Positions 45,155 to 57,900 of a stretch of DNA of 64,000 nucleotides are shown here, in pieces (positions within the stretch are counted from its first letter, which is position 1; each line of letters opens with the position of its first letter). The notes beneath the pieces are model-generated. The model was not told where the DNA came from, did not search any database, and saw only the letters and a list, made by a program, of their open reading frames with translations. Source of the DNA: Kudoa neothunni. Its lineage: Eukaryota > Cnidaria. Where the stretch lies: positions 434,001 through 498,000 of the forward strand of contig OZ199839.1 of NCBI GenBank assembly GCA_964304625.1, in the 5' to 3' direction. The position numbers and the translations under genes are program-made.

Positions 45155-47541
45155 CCCTCTAACGAACTCAATTTCCGACCACCCTCCAAAGAATTTTAGG
45201 GTTAAAATAACCATAGAGTTTTTTTAAGTTAATTGTAAAAATTGTTATGAGCTAACTTCGATGTTTTTAGAAAATTCTATGGTAAGAATTCCGAGAAAAA
45301 TGGCAATCATTTCGCCATTTAATCCGCTTAACAAATGTTCCCCTCAATTCGAGCCGCATCGCTTATTAAGGAGTACGAAACGTCCGCATAAATCGGAAAA
45401 AATATAACACTCTTCCAACTTAACTTAAAAATTAATCGATTTTGATCAATTAAAACATTTTTTAGCTGCATGGATTGAACAAAAAACACTGACATTTTAA
45501 ACATTGTTTAAACGATTTGTTATCCTTTTTACGGGGACACAATGCACACCGTTCCTGCTTGGATTTTATTGGATTTTATAGGGGGTTCAGCAGTTGTCTG
45601 GATACATATTGGATGAGATTTTTTGACTGATTTGTTTGTTTGAGGATTTTTATGTAGTAATGGTTGATACAATGCCTCTGCCATATCCTTCAAAAAGGTT
45701 CGGCGTAGTTTAACATTATCATTGAATATATTTTTATAAAATTCAAAAACGTCTACTAATGATATGTCAATAATATTGAAAAATACGGTCATCGACCATC
45801 TTCTCTATTAAATCTTCTTGTAGAAACAGATGACAACATTCTACCGATTGTATCTAAGCCTCCCTTAGTTTTGTTGTATCATATAATTGTATTTGACTTT
45901 TTTTCTCCGTTTATTCGGAAATCCTTACATTTGATATACTTGTAGACAACAGAATAACACATATTCTTCTTTTGTTAATGTAAGACGTTAACGTATTTTG
46001 TTGAAGAAGGCAAATGTGGTGCTGTATAGCTCTCTTTCTTTTGAGGGAAGAACACATGCAGGAAGATCTCTTCTATTATGACAAATGGTTCCCAAGTAAG
46101 TTAATTTTTTTTCTAACAACTTGGTTTCCAGTTTCATCGATGAAACGAAAATTTTAGCAACAATTGTTCTTCCTAAGTGAAACAATGGTTTTGTTAGAGA
46201 TAAGACAATGCTCTCACCAACACTGAGGACCTGGTTTGTTTCGTCTTCATTTCTTCCAAGATTTGGAGAAATTTTTACCACGTATTCTCTGAAAGGATCT
46301 GCCGAAAGAAAAAACTTCAAACCATATTTTCTTGGTTTCAGTGGCATATACTGCCTAAATGGACACCTTCATTTGAACGGTACCAACTGTTCATCAACAT
46401 TGACATCTTCATCAGGCGAAAACCATAATGGAAGTATTTCCACCCAAAAATTTCAAAGTTGACGAATTGGACAAAATTTATCGTGCACTCTTCTTTCAAG
46501 TCGAGTAGATAAATCATCAAAGTGTAAACTTCTTAGTGTTTGTCTAAATCGATTCTGGGAGAATAGTTGGCGATATATTTCTCTGTCTTTCGTTAGATTA
46601 AAAAGTTCATGCAGATGCTCTTCCCTATCTTTATGTAAACCCATCAAAATGAGAGTTCTCAAGAATCCCTTGAACTCTAACTCATCTAGATCAATCTATG
46701 AGTCTATACATTGATCTTTTCCAAATTAATTTATATGCTTCGTCACCTCATGGCATATTCCATTGGTAAACAATATAAGAAAGCCATCCAAAATATTTTT
46801 AACTCTTTGTATTGCATATGCCGTGGGGGGGGGGGTTTCAGTGATTACACAATTCCATTTTTATTAATTGTATTATCTCCAACGAATTCGCTTTCCGATA
46901 TTTGAATAAAAGATCATCTAACTCGTCACCTGACGATAGTATTTCTTCCCCTGAGTCATTATACACTATAGCTGTTCACTTTATTTTATTTGTTTAAAAA
47001 ATAACACGTGAGATATTTAAAATTTAAATAAAACAATCGTTTTGATACTTAAGAAATCAGACTCGAACTATATGTCAATAGAGTTAAAAATTTAACATAA
47101 TGAATTATATATTGGTTTATAGCCGAGTATCTTATAAATTATAATTTATAACTAACAAACGTAAACACAGACGTGATCGTGATCGATTTCATCGAAACTT
47201 CGCCGAAGCTATACGAGGTAGATTAAATGATGGAATGATTTCCATTTTTCTCGGAATTTTTATCATATAATTTTCTAAAAATCTCCATATTAGCTCATAA
47301 CAATTTTTTCAATTAATTTATGAAATATCTCAGGTGTCGTTTTAACTCCAAAATTCGTTGAAGGATGGATTTTTTTTGGGAGGGAATTGTTCATATAATC
47401 ATTTTAAAATTCTAAAATATGAAACTAAAAAGAAATTTAGGAACGCAACTAGAGTTTTAAATTTTTTTTTAGTGTGTGGAAGATTTTATAGTTGGATTAA
47501 AAGTGCTTTGGGGTGTAATCAACCTCAAATTCGTTAGAGGG
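45155..47541 (-). mobile_element. piggyBac-type transposon, nearly full length, broken
   Basis: Inverted ends CCCTCTAACGAA (left) and TTCGTTAGAGGG (right). Flanks TCAA and TAAA are each one change from TTAA. Minus-strand transposase blocks appear in order: N-terminal DDE_Tnp_1_7 part at 46453-46662 (with TKDREIYRQLFSQNRFRQ); catalytic part at 45988-46347 (PLKPRKYGLKFFLSADPF, a family hallmark, and LTYLGTICHNRRDLP); C-terminal part at 45529-45792 (VFFNIIDISLVDVFEFY and RRTFLKDMAEAL). They lie in different frames with interruptions, so the copy is inactive. An 11-base G run sits near 46825. Confidence 0.85.
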
Positions 47542-48059
47542 TAAAAGAAGTGTTAAAATGGTCAATTATGTGATATATATTGGCCTATTTTCATCATATT
47601 TCTTTATTCTGATGTCATTAAAATTCCAAATTACGCTAAAATTAAAAAATAATGAATATTTGATATTCTTAATGTAAATGATGCTCTGGAAAATTACGTA
47701 AAACTGTTTATTTGCTGTGTGAATAAATTACAGACAAAATTTATTTTATTAATTTTGAAAATTCTATCATATCGAGATGTATGATTCTCACCAAACATAA
47801 GGATGTGAGCACTCTCAACTGGCAAGTTCAACAATACACGTTCATCAGCATTGTAAATTATAATTTAAAAATTAAAGGTCGTAATCGAAGGGATTGTAAT
47901 TTTTTTATAAATTATTCAAAAACATGAACTCTCAAAAAAATAATCCTCGTTGAAATAATACCAAAAATATTAAAATAATAATAACTAATTGGTGAAAACG
48001 TTATACGCTTGAAATATACCAATAAAACAAAGAATTAAAATTAAGCGATACATTAAACA
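47542..48059. other. Intergenic stretch, possible extra 3' exon
   Basis: On the minus strand at about 47795-47860 a frame reads ADERVLLNLPVESAHILMF before a GTGAGA donor-like site. It might be an extra exon of the gene that follows, but no acceptor was found. Otherwise nothing recognised. Confidence 0.3.
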
Positions 48060-49621
48060 TCACCAACTGTATTTGTTGGTGTTGTTTGCATTGGTAAAAT
48101 TGACGTCGCTGACCTTTGAATAAATTGAGGTTGGTTGCGAATTACCAGTGAGCTGAAGGGGTACTCCCAAACTAGAATCCAACCTTTCCGAATGAAATTT
48201 CTCTTCGCTGAGATTAAGTTTCTTTAATGACGAGGAAAAAGAACTCGAAGAATTAAATCGATCATCGTACATCTTCTCAGTGGGGCTAGTTTTGTTGTAA
48301 TTGGCGATGTCGCGATTTGAGTAGGGAGGCTGACTGTACAAGAAACTTGTAGTGCAAGCTGAGTTCATATTATTATTATTATTATTGGTGTTGGGGTAGT
48401 GTGGTGAAATCTGGCTATTGTAGGATCCACTTGAATCGTAAGGTAGGTCAGAATTTCTAAAGTCACTCATCATTGTTAGAATATCGATGTTGTTTCTGTA
48501 ATATGGTATTCCATCACAGAAATTAATGTCTGAGGGATACAGTTGGTTTTGTATTGGAGCGCAAGGTGATATGGGGTCATCAACGAACGAATTAGGCGTA
48601 AAATACAATGAAGAAGGACTTGTAGGTTGACACCCGGAGTCAATTATTTGTGGATTTAGATGGTAAAAATAGTTGTTCGAACTTCCTTCTATATACAACG
48701 TTTAATATTCTTCACAGTGCAATTGATATTAATAAAAAGTTACTAGCGATTGAGTAGTTGTTTGGAAGTACAATTTGTTGATGCTGCTGATAGACACCAG
48801 ACGGCAAGCGTCTGTCAAAGCTATACAACGAGTTATGACTAAATGAATCGGCACTAGCATTGCTAGAGTTGTTATTGGGTTGGATACATAAAGAATTATG
48901 CATCAGCCTATTGGGATTATCTACTCTACCAAGAGTGCCCCATTTTTTAGATGTTTGAGCTGAGGCGAATGTATCTGGACATTGATCGATGTGCCTTTTG
49001 CAACCTCCACTAGGATAGGTGAAACTTTGACTATGGAAACGATCATTTGATAATTCAGCGCAAGATTGATTATTTGTTAACAACAATTTTCTATCTTCCA
49101 ATATAGCATCTAGTCGATCTCTTGCCGAATAGCCCATAGTGGGTGGAACATCGAACGACGAGATAAAAGAAAAACTTGAGCTATCACGGAAAAAGTTCAC
49201 ATATGAACCAACTTTTTTTAGCAGCTTTTGTTTGAAGATAGGATTTTCAGTTTGTTCCCATCTACATATAAAGATATTAACACAGTAATATACGAAGATT
49301 ATCTATGATAGATTGTTACAGATTGATGTAGCCATTAGGAGATTTTTCCTCAATGGGGTAATTGTTTTTGAATAAAAACTCCCTGGTTCTACTGGGAATA
49401 CGGCAAAATATTATCTCAGCCAGGTTGTAGATGTCAATTCCAAATTGACTCGGATGGACTTCAGGAAAGAATTGGCAGGTCTCACTCACTATACATTTTA
49501 TCACCTCTAATGTTCCGAGGTGGATATCCAAATCGTTGTAATAGTTGCTGGAGACATTCTTTGGTCTCGGACCTCTTGCAATCAAATTTTTGTCGTCAGT
49601 CATATTCTTTGGCACCCACTT
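48060..49621 (-). CDS. Unknown Ser/Asn/Tyr-rich protein with a structured N-terminus
   Basis: At least three exons: 49316-49621 (start Met at 49615, or an upstream exon through the acceptor TTTTTCAG), about 48770-49253, and 48060-48690. Junctions give NGYINL|WEQTENPIF and NNYSIA|KGSSNNYFY. The N-terminal 120 residues look folded (GTLEVIKCIVSETCQFF, YNLAEIIFCRIPSRTREFLF, then KQKLLKKVGSYVNFF). The remaining 350 residues are low-complexity, rich in Ser, Asn, Pro and Tyr with a poly-Asn run (48366-48388), as in transcription or RNA regulators. I recognise no family. The 5' end is uncertain. Confidence 0.65.
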
Positions 49622-49834
49622 CTGAAAAATGTGTTATTGCTAAATCGTTTAATGTGTGTATGGTAGATCATCTCTTTGTTGCCGAAACCAAATTTTGAAT
49701 TTGGCTGTTTGCCTAATTGGGCCAAGATTTGTGCTCTCTACACTGAAACCTATTACTGTTATTCTTAACAACAGTTTTGAAACCTAAATACATTTATAAT
49801 TGTTCCCACTAATTGGGTTTGTTTTAAAACGATG

Positions 49835-50577
49835 TCAATTTTTCAACAAATCGTTAATCATACCAGTGATACCACCAACAACCTAAGAGGGGAGAATTTT
49901 TCGAAAATATCAAGTTCATAAGTTTATTCTATTTAACTTATTTTTTCGAATGAAATAATTTGTTAAATCATCATATTTATGTTTAGTCGGTTGATAAATC
50001 TTCTTAATTGGAAAATAATGTTAAGGTTATCCCCAAGTTAAAAGAGAAAATTAATTTAATTAGTGAGTGTAGTTTTTCCTGATCAAAAAGTCAATTATTC
50101 ATTAGTTTTGTTGAAAATTACACCTTCATAATTTCGGCTAATACAATCCCTTCAGCTATCATGCTTTGGTTGAGCTCGTTTTGCGAGAACAATAATTTTC
50201 CACACTACCTCATTAGATGAGCTTTCAGAGAAGCCTCATATTTTTGTTTTGTGGTAGAAAAGTAATTGGCATCTGAAACATACGGCGAACAGTTTAAATC
50301 ACCAAACTATACTAGCATAATCAACTTCCACCTGTGGGATGGTATTATAACGTGTGGGAAGGTGCGGGTGTTCTAAGCTAGTCACTGCGCCCACACTTTT
50401 AGCGCCTTGGGTTGATTTATTATAATCAGTTGATCATGCAAATATGATTTTCCTATTCCATCACCAAACAAAATCTTTGTTTGGTGTTTAATTTAAATAA
50501 CGTGATTGTTTTAATCCTAAACTATGTGATTTGCCGATTTATTCAAGTTCACCACGGAGTACCTCTTGTATATCCAT
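49835..50577 (-). CDS. Predicted 61-residue protein, five tiny exons, unknown
   Basis: Assembled by hand: 50563-50577, 50313-50331, 50209-50272, 50124-50163, 49835-49882. These total 186 nt (61 residues plus stop), with GT..AG at all four junctions and two introns of 40-45 nt. The product begins MDIQEVEVDYANANYFSTTK, continues YEASLKAHLMSMIAEGIVLA and ends EIMKVVGGITGMINDLLKN. The second half is amphipathic or weakly membrane-like. No family recognised. The first, 15-nt exon is the weakest part; the gene could start elsewhere. Confidence 0.4.
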
Positions 50578-51256
50578 ACTTTCTAGATTGTTATCCACAA
50601 AAAATTAATTTTAAATAAAGTACACTATTGGTTTCACTGGTCTCGTTTACTTTATATGAATAGAAGACAGTCATACGATTAGACTATTAATCAAGAAATA
50701 ATACATTTTATGCTGATAACAACAGAGGATATATGTACTCAATAAAAGCTAATCTACATTCAGAGAAGATCCTCTCATAGAAATCTTTGGGGTTACCTTG
50801 TATTACTATCAAATATAAACCGATCACTTCACAGACTGGCGGCTCCTCTCGACCTATCACTCAGCCGGAAAAAGTTTTTCCCGTTATATCCTTTAACACC
50901 TGGCTAATAATGATTCAGTTAAACTTACCTGCCATAAATCTATTTTTCTACTTTTAAAGGTTCGCTTAATTGCTTTAGTTATTTCGAAAAAATACAAGAA
51001 CTATATGAAATTTACACCTACTATATGGTTATTTTGCCTCCAAAGTATGTACTAGATGACTTCGTAATTATCTTCAAATAAATAGAGACAATTTTAATGG
51101 ATTCCATTTCTGAAATTATGAGCTCAAGTTAAAGGAAATAACTGTTTAATGCAAGTTTATAAAATTGTCTAACGATTAGACATGTTTAGCTTCTGCTGAA
51201 CAAATCGCAATTTCCGAGGAGAATTGAGGGTACCTGCTCAATAATTTACCAAAGCA
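50578..51256. other. Intergenic stretch
   Basis: Between two divergent short predictions; no motif or element recognised. Confidence 0.4.
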
Positions 51257-51507
51257 ATGTTGATGAACCTTTCACCTCCTAAAAGCGTTATTTTGGCGTC
51301 CTTATTTCTATTACACGTCCGTTTCGCGAGAGGCTGCATAAAGTGAGTCATTTTACCTTCAACTATACAATGTGTATATTTTTTGCATACAAATAAACTT
51401 ATAGATTGTTATCAGAACGATGTAATATTATATTCTCGAATAAGTTAAATTTTGAAGTAAAACCAGTCATAGATGAAATACTACTTTCAGAAGCTTGTAT
51501 CATCTAA
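51257..51507 (+). CDS. Predicted small secreted protein, two exons
   Basis: The first exon encodes MLMNLSPPKSVILASLFLLH then VRFARG, a convincing signal peptide with a likely cleavage after RG. It ends at a consensus donor (AAA|GTGAGT). A 62-nt intron ends in TTATAG. The second exon runs in frame to a TAA, giving about 62 residues in total. The mature part starts CIKLLSERCN and ends SEACII, with three cysteines and no other features. No family recognised; it could be extended by alternative splicing. Divergent from the 61-residue prediction. Confidence 0.45.
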
Positions 51508-51918
51508 ATTAGCCGAGTCTATATCTAGTTTACTATTATAATTTAGAAAAATATAATTTTTAAAAGCGCTTAATAATAAAGAACCAATAATCTAACAATA
51601 ATGAAACAAAGGTTATTTACCATGGTAATGGTTGGACATTAATTAGAATAAATAGATTAAATGCGACATGAGCTCGACTAACTATTTAAAATAATTCTCC
51701 TAAAAATAGTGCACGAAATAATGTAATCAAAAATTTCGAAAAAAGCATATCTAATTCAGTGAAAATATAAGCTAATCTTGTTGGATGCAAGACTTAACGC
51801 AAACTATGAATTTTGAATTGAGATAAGTGCATTGAGAAAACAAGTAAAAAATAATACGAAGAAAATAATACAAGGTAATATAACAAAAAATAATCATCAA
51901 AAACACAATCGCAGTTTT

Positions 51919-54900
51919 TTACAGAGGGGTACGATTGATACCCTTGTCTTGAATGCTATCGGTTGCCTCTTTGGTTTGAGGTTTGTAGTTGGGGAATGCT
52001 ACTTTGAATACATCATCATAGGTATTTGCGTAAAAAAAGGTTAATTTTCTGGTGATGGTTTCGTTGAGTTCTTCGATATCGCGCTTATTTTGTTGTGGGA
52101 TAACCACGTATTTGAATCCGCTGCGAATCGCCTAACAAAAACCAGCAAATTTAAGTCGTAGGGATAAACGATGCCAACAAAAAACATATCCAAAAAAATA
52201 TATTACCGCTAGCAGTTTTTCTGCAAGACCGCCAACAGGAAGAACGCACTTGGAGAGACAGATTTCACCAGTCATACACAGATCCTTTCGTATGGGGGTG
52301 TTGGTAGCCAATGAGAGGAAAGATGTGGTGATGGCGATACCGGCGGATGGACCTTCTTTTTGCGGGGAACCCTATCCATTTTTGGAGAAGCGATCGAAAC
52401 AAAAATCAAAAATACGTCGGGAAAATGACAGTGAATGCGTGTAACATCAAAGAAATTATTATGTGGATCCAGTTTGTAAAGAAAGGACGAAGCAACACTC
52501 TTGGCTATTTGGCAACTTTCTTTCATTACCTCACCCAGATGACCAGTGATAATTATTCCTTCGGATGGTTTAACAATTCCGTTAGTGGTAGCATTTTCAT
52601 TTCCACCACTTCCTGAATTGTCACTGTGAACTTTGGATGTTGGCACGCAGATGGATTCAATATAAAGAACTCTTCCACCCAGTCCAGTATAAGACAAACC
52701 AGGAACAACGCCTACGGGGGCTTCTTCAAAATACTTTTCTTTATAGAACAATGGAGCACCGAGGTATTTGGATAGAACTTCCGCATTAATGGAAATTGGA
52801 GGTGTTTCGCCTTGTTGAATTTTTGTACTGGCTTTTCGATAAATCTACCCCAACATATTACTTATGTATAAATTCACAAATAATAAATGTATATATGTAT
52901 GTATATATATATTAATATGGAGTCGAAATTAATATTTAGTTGGTTTAACCATTACAAGATAGATAAAAATTCCCACGCAATCATCATCTACAGGTCTAGA
53001 ATATGTTAGTATGCTTTTGGCACAGCAAATATTACCAATATAATATATAATAAGTTCACTTTTTTTCGAGTTAAAAATGATATAACTTAAGCAAATGTAC
53101 ACTCAAATATATGTGCTTTAAATATGCGGCTTTATAATGCTAATAAGAAAAATACTCTCCAATGATTAAAAATGAAACTACGTAGATTTGGAAATTTCAA
53201 CAAATATATAAAACCTTTTTATTTTTATTATAAGGGTTATAACAATTGGAGGAATTTTATTACTATATACAAATTTAATCCTATATTTTAAGTTTTAATT
53301 ATGTTTGATAATATCTGTTCAATCACCGAGTTCTTTTAAAAAAGAAATAACTATATAGAACGTATTCTACATAATAATCCACATACGCAACATATTAAAG
53401 GGAATTTTAGAGATTAAAAATTTAGGTCGCGCAAGCAAGATTAATCTTGAATATAAAAATATTATGACCAAATAAATAAGGAATGTCTCCAAGTATAATA
53501 TAATTTAATCCCCTTTATTAAGTAATAACTGAAATCAATACAGTAGGTAACCGATATTACACACATTCATTAATACTACGAATTCAAAGATTACATTAGG
53601 TGATGCGTTTTATAATATTTTGATGATTGTAAAAAGTAAAAGTCTTTAGGGGTTAAGATCGGTTCGGTTTTGGGCAAAACTGAAAATTAAAAACCAAACC
53701 CGATTTTAAAGATCTATTTTTTCGTTAATATAATTTAGCTTGTATTATCAATTGATGCAGTATTTTAAACAATGAATGATTAAAATATGTTTTCAGTTCA
53801 ACATTTTTACATATTTTTCGCGTGAAAGACTTAAATTGATAATTAAAGAAATTATTTGAAAAATCGAAAACCGGTTTAAAAATTACCCAACCGTCTATCT
53901 TAACCCCTAAAAGTCTTTAAAATATTTTTGCATTGAGCTTGGAGATTACCAACCTGTTATATGGCGTGACTAACCTAACCGATGGTATGCTTTTTTTATG
54001 CCAAACCACGTAGATTTTATTTTTGTTCATAGGAAACGAGGGTAAATTTAAACTTTAGTTCAATTTTTATAGAAATATTCGAAATAATGGGAAATTATTC
54101 CAAAATGCATCTCAGAGCGTAATAATAACCGTCATTAGACATTTTACAGTATACGTTGTATCCAAATTATTTAGTAACGTGAACTTTTTTAAAATTTGTA
54201 TGGTCAAAATATAAAAACATTTTTTTTCATACGGCGCTAAAAAAAGAAATAAAATAATACTTTTAATTCATACAAACGAATAGTTATTAACTTTTATCCC
54301 AATGTAAAATTATATAAACATTTTATCCAAAAATGTGGTTTAAATAAAAATTCCTAATTATTGTTCAACCAAATAATCTTAATAATGAATTTAATTATTT
54401 TAATCTGAAAATAAGTTGTATTACTCACGCTGAAAAATAAAGAAAATAACAATTCGTACATTCTAGATGCACAATATCCGTTGCAACGTTTGGTACATTT
54501 TTTTAAGGTCACAAGGGGATTACATACTATCGCTCACCAACTGTAGTTGCTTCACATTTTTCATGCTCTAAGGCAGTGTTTACCAACCTTTTTGGTTCAC
54601 GCAACCCAAAACGACTAAGCTAAATGGATACGAACCCTAAAATGTATTAACTCTTAAACCATACCCTCGTGTAGATTGCACATCCAAAACCCGTGGGCCC
54701 TAAGACCCCACACATTCAAAAAACGCATTATGAGGATTAATTAGATCATTGGAAGGGTTTAACCGTTAAAAGCAAGGCAATGCGTACGTAGAAAAGTAAC
54801 GTATATCATGAAATGAACATATATATTTTTGACTTAATGTATTTTAATGCTCGTCACAATTGTTGCATATTATATTGTTATAGGAATGTTCATTGCACAC

Positions 54901-57900
54901 GGAGTTTGAACATACGTTGCAAACTTGTTTGCTTCGTCTTGGTTTGAATCATAATTATCACACAAATATATATATATATATCTAACTCAATCGAAGATAT
55001 GCTTCCAGGTTCATATGATAAACTGGGTTCCTGCATTTATGGAAGATAATACGATTATGTGATTAATTTGAGTTCGAAACCAGATTAAAGTATAAAATTT
55101 TAATAACTAGTTATTTAAATCAGCTTAAAATATTTATAAAAAATTTTTATAAAATTTTACAGAGATATACAACTAATTTTAGGAATTTACGTAAAATTCC
55201 GGTCCAGAAAATCGATTTATTAGTGGAGTTTTGCCCATTTTACTGTCCATGTGGGTTCGTGGAGCCCACGGGTATCGTTTAAGGGTTGACCGCGTATATT
55301 TATATTTGCGATATTATTATTCCAGAATAATCTTTTTAAGGTCGGCAATTTACAAAAGATTAATTTTTTAGAGTAAAAACTTCCTCTTGGGCACAGATTG
55401 GAAATCACTATTCCTGGACAAAGCAAAAAATTAACTATAGCAAATTTTGAGTAACAAACTGCATGTACTAGTCATAAAATTAAATACCAAGACAATATAC
55501 AACTTCGTAGGTGTGCCTTAATTGTATTGAGATTGAAATTTGAGAGCCAACTTCAACATAAATTAAATAAAAATAATGAACGATTGTTTTAAAAATTTAT
55601 TTAATTAAAACTTGACGACGAATTAATAATAATTAAAGTTTTATTATTAAAATAATAGCATGGTGCCGACAGATACTGTTTAGGTTTGAATATGTTCTAA
55701 ATAATTTAACTGGGATCGCATACATATATATATATATATATATATCAATTTTTATTAGCAAAGAGAGTAATTATACTTTTTCTATGGATTTTTTGAGACT
55801 TCTCATACCAGGTTCACGGGAGTAGTCGTCGATCATATGATTCAAACATTCATCATCAATGGAAATAGTGTCAGGATTCACACCGAAATAACTGATGGTA
55901 TCGGGGATGAGATGACGTTTAGCAATGTTGAATTTTTCTTCATTGATGTAACTGTTGATTTCGATCACCTCCATTCGATCTAACAACGGCTTCTGGATAG
56001 TGTTGAGATCGTTCGCAGTTCCAATGAACAGGCACTAGAGCACCGGATTTAGTTCCGACCAACAACATTCACAACGACTCAAAATAGCTGTTTTTAAAAA
56101 CTCACCTTCGAAAGATCGATAGGAAAATCAAGAAAATGGTCGAGAAAGTTAAAATTTTGTTCCGGATCCAGTGCCTCCAGCAAAGCAGCCGATGGATCTC
56201 CCTTGTAGGTGCGAGACATTTTATCGATTTCATCCAAAAGTATGACTGGATTCATAGTTTTGGATTTTCGGAGGCAGGCAACAATTCTTCCAGGCATCGA
56301 GCCTAAATAAGTGCGTCGATGACCTTTGATTTCTGCCACATCGTCCATTCCACCGACACTGACTCGAACGTAGTCTTTGTTGAGGCAGCGAGCGATAGAC
56401 TTGGCGATGCTGGTTTTGCCGACTCCAGGCGGTCCAGCAAGACACATGATTTTACCGCGACACTTCTCACTTTGATTAGACACAGCCAAATGTTCCTAAA
56501 ATCAAAAAAATAAAATTCCATAATAACAGAGAAACTAAAACATCAACGTACAATGATCAAATCTTTAACATCACTTATTCCGTAGTGATCTTCGTCGAGA
56601 ATAGCTCTAGCAGCTTTTAGGTCGGTGGTTGAAGAGGCATACTTTCCCCAAGGGAGTGAACTTATGGCGTCAAGATAGTTGGACAGAGATTGAAATTCGC
56701 TGTGTGTAACATCCATACCGCGAATCTTTTCCAACTCCTCATTGAATACATTCCTCACATGTTCAGGCACATCCAGATTAACCATACGCTCATGGTATTT
56801 GTCGGAAGGATGTTTTTTTCGAGGTGGAAACGTGTCGCTACCAGTAAAACTTCCATGATCACCGCCAGTCAAACCAAGCTCTTTTTGAATCGCTTTGAGT
56901 TGTTCCATCAAATAATTACGACGGCCAACTCGATAAATGTTTTCATCGGTTTGTCTGGTAATATCGTAACTAATTTTTGTGATCTCAAGTTCTCGTTTGA
57001 GCATGTAATGAGCTCGTTCTAGTCTGGACACAATGTCTGGTTCTTCGATAATATCCTGAAGAAAATGTGGGCGATATCGTATAAATGACACTATTTTAAG
57101 TGAAGAGTATTAGACGTGTTTATTGTTTGCGTCATCACACAACTACAGCATCAATGCAAAAACCAACCTGTATCAGCAATGGCCACATAATCTTCAAGTG
57201 TGTATTTGCCATTGATACTCAATTCGGTTTGAATTGTGAACGGAGGATTGGACAAACCTATCACTTCTTTGAGCGAGTTAACAATATCGTTAGCTACTGA
57301 ATCAATTGCGAATGAAAACTACAAACAACCAATCAAAACTACCGTAGCTAGCGCATCATCAGAGGCATTCATATAGGTGTTGTAGTCGGTTATCCAAGCT
57401 TGACTTATAACTGGTGGTGGGGCAGGTTCCGTTTCTTGAGGAGTTTTCACTGCCTTTTTGGATTCTCGTTGAAGAATTTCTTTGATGGAGGGATTTTTTT
57501 GGTCAAAATTTGTACTATTATCGTGAATGTAGTTGGGGAATTTATCATATTCGGGCGTTTTTCTATGAAATTCCACGTCGTACTCACTTAGAAATCTGTT
57601 GGCCATTCGAACTCTACAACATAAAATCACCATTCGTTTAATTTATCATAAAAATGGATTAACCTTCTTATTCCAGAAACTACCATTCGAGTATCCTTGC
57701 CGGTGAGAGAAACATATTTGGTGATTCTTGCCAATGTGCCAACGTGATACACTTTTTTCAAATCACACACATGTGATTTTCTGTCCATTAAAATTTTATT
57801 TCAGAAAATTAATTTAAAAAATAGTAGTTACTCGTTGATTTCACGCTGAGCAAAACAAGCAACCAATTGAGGACCTTTTTGATATGCATTCCGGAAACCG

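Larger units (their letters stand above)
52845..55766 (-). other. Large LONP1 intron with transposon insertions
   Basis: GTATAA donor after SIEKV and GTAG acceptor before IYRKAS bracket 2922 nt. It holds a Mutator-like MITE (53648-53908), a hAT left end (54574), TA microsatellites near 52890-52915, 54962-54980 and 55720-55745, and otherwise AT-rich sequence. Confidence 0.85.

Noticed and set aside
46821-46838. G run that might be a quadruplex or switch
   Set aside because: A single short homopolymer inside a dead piggyBac copy; may also be a sequencing artefact.
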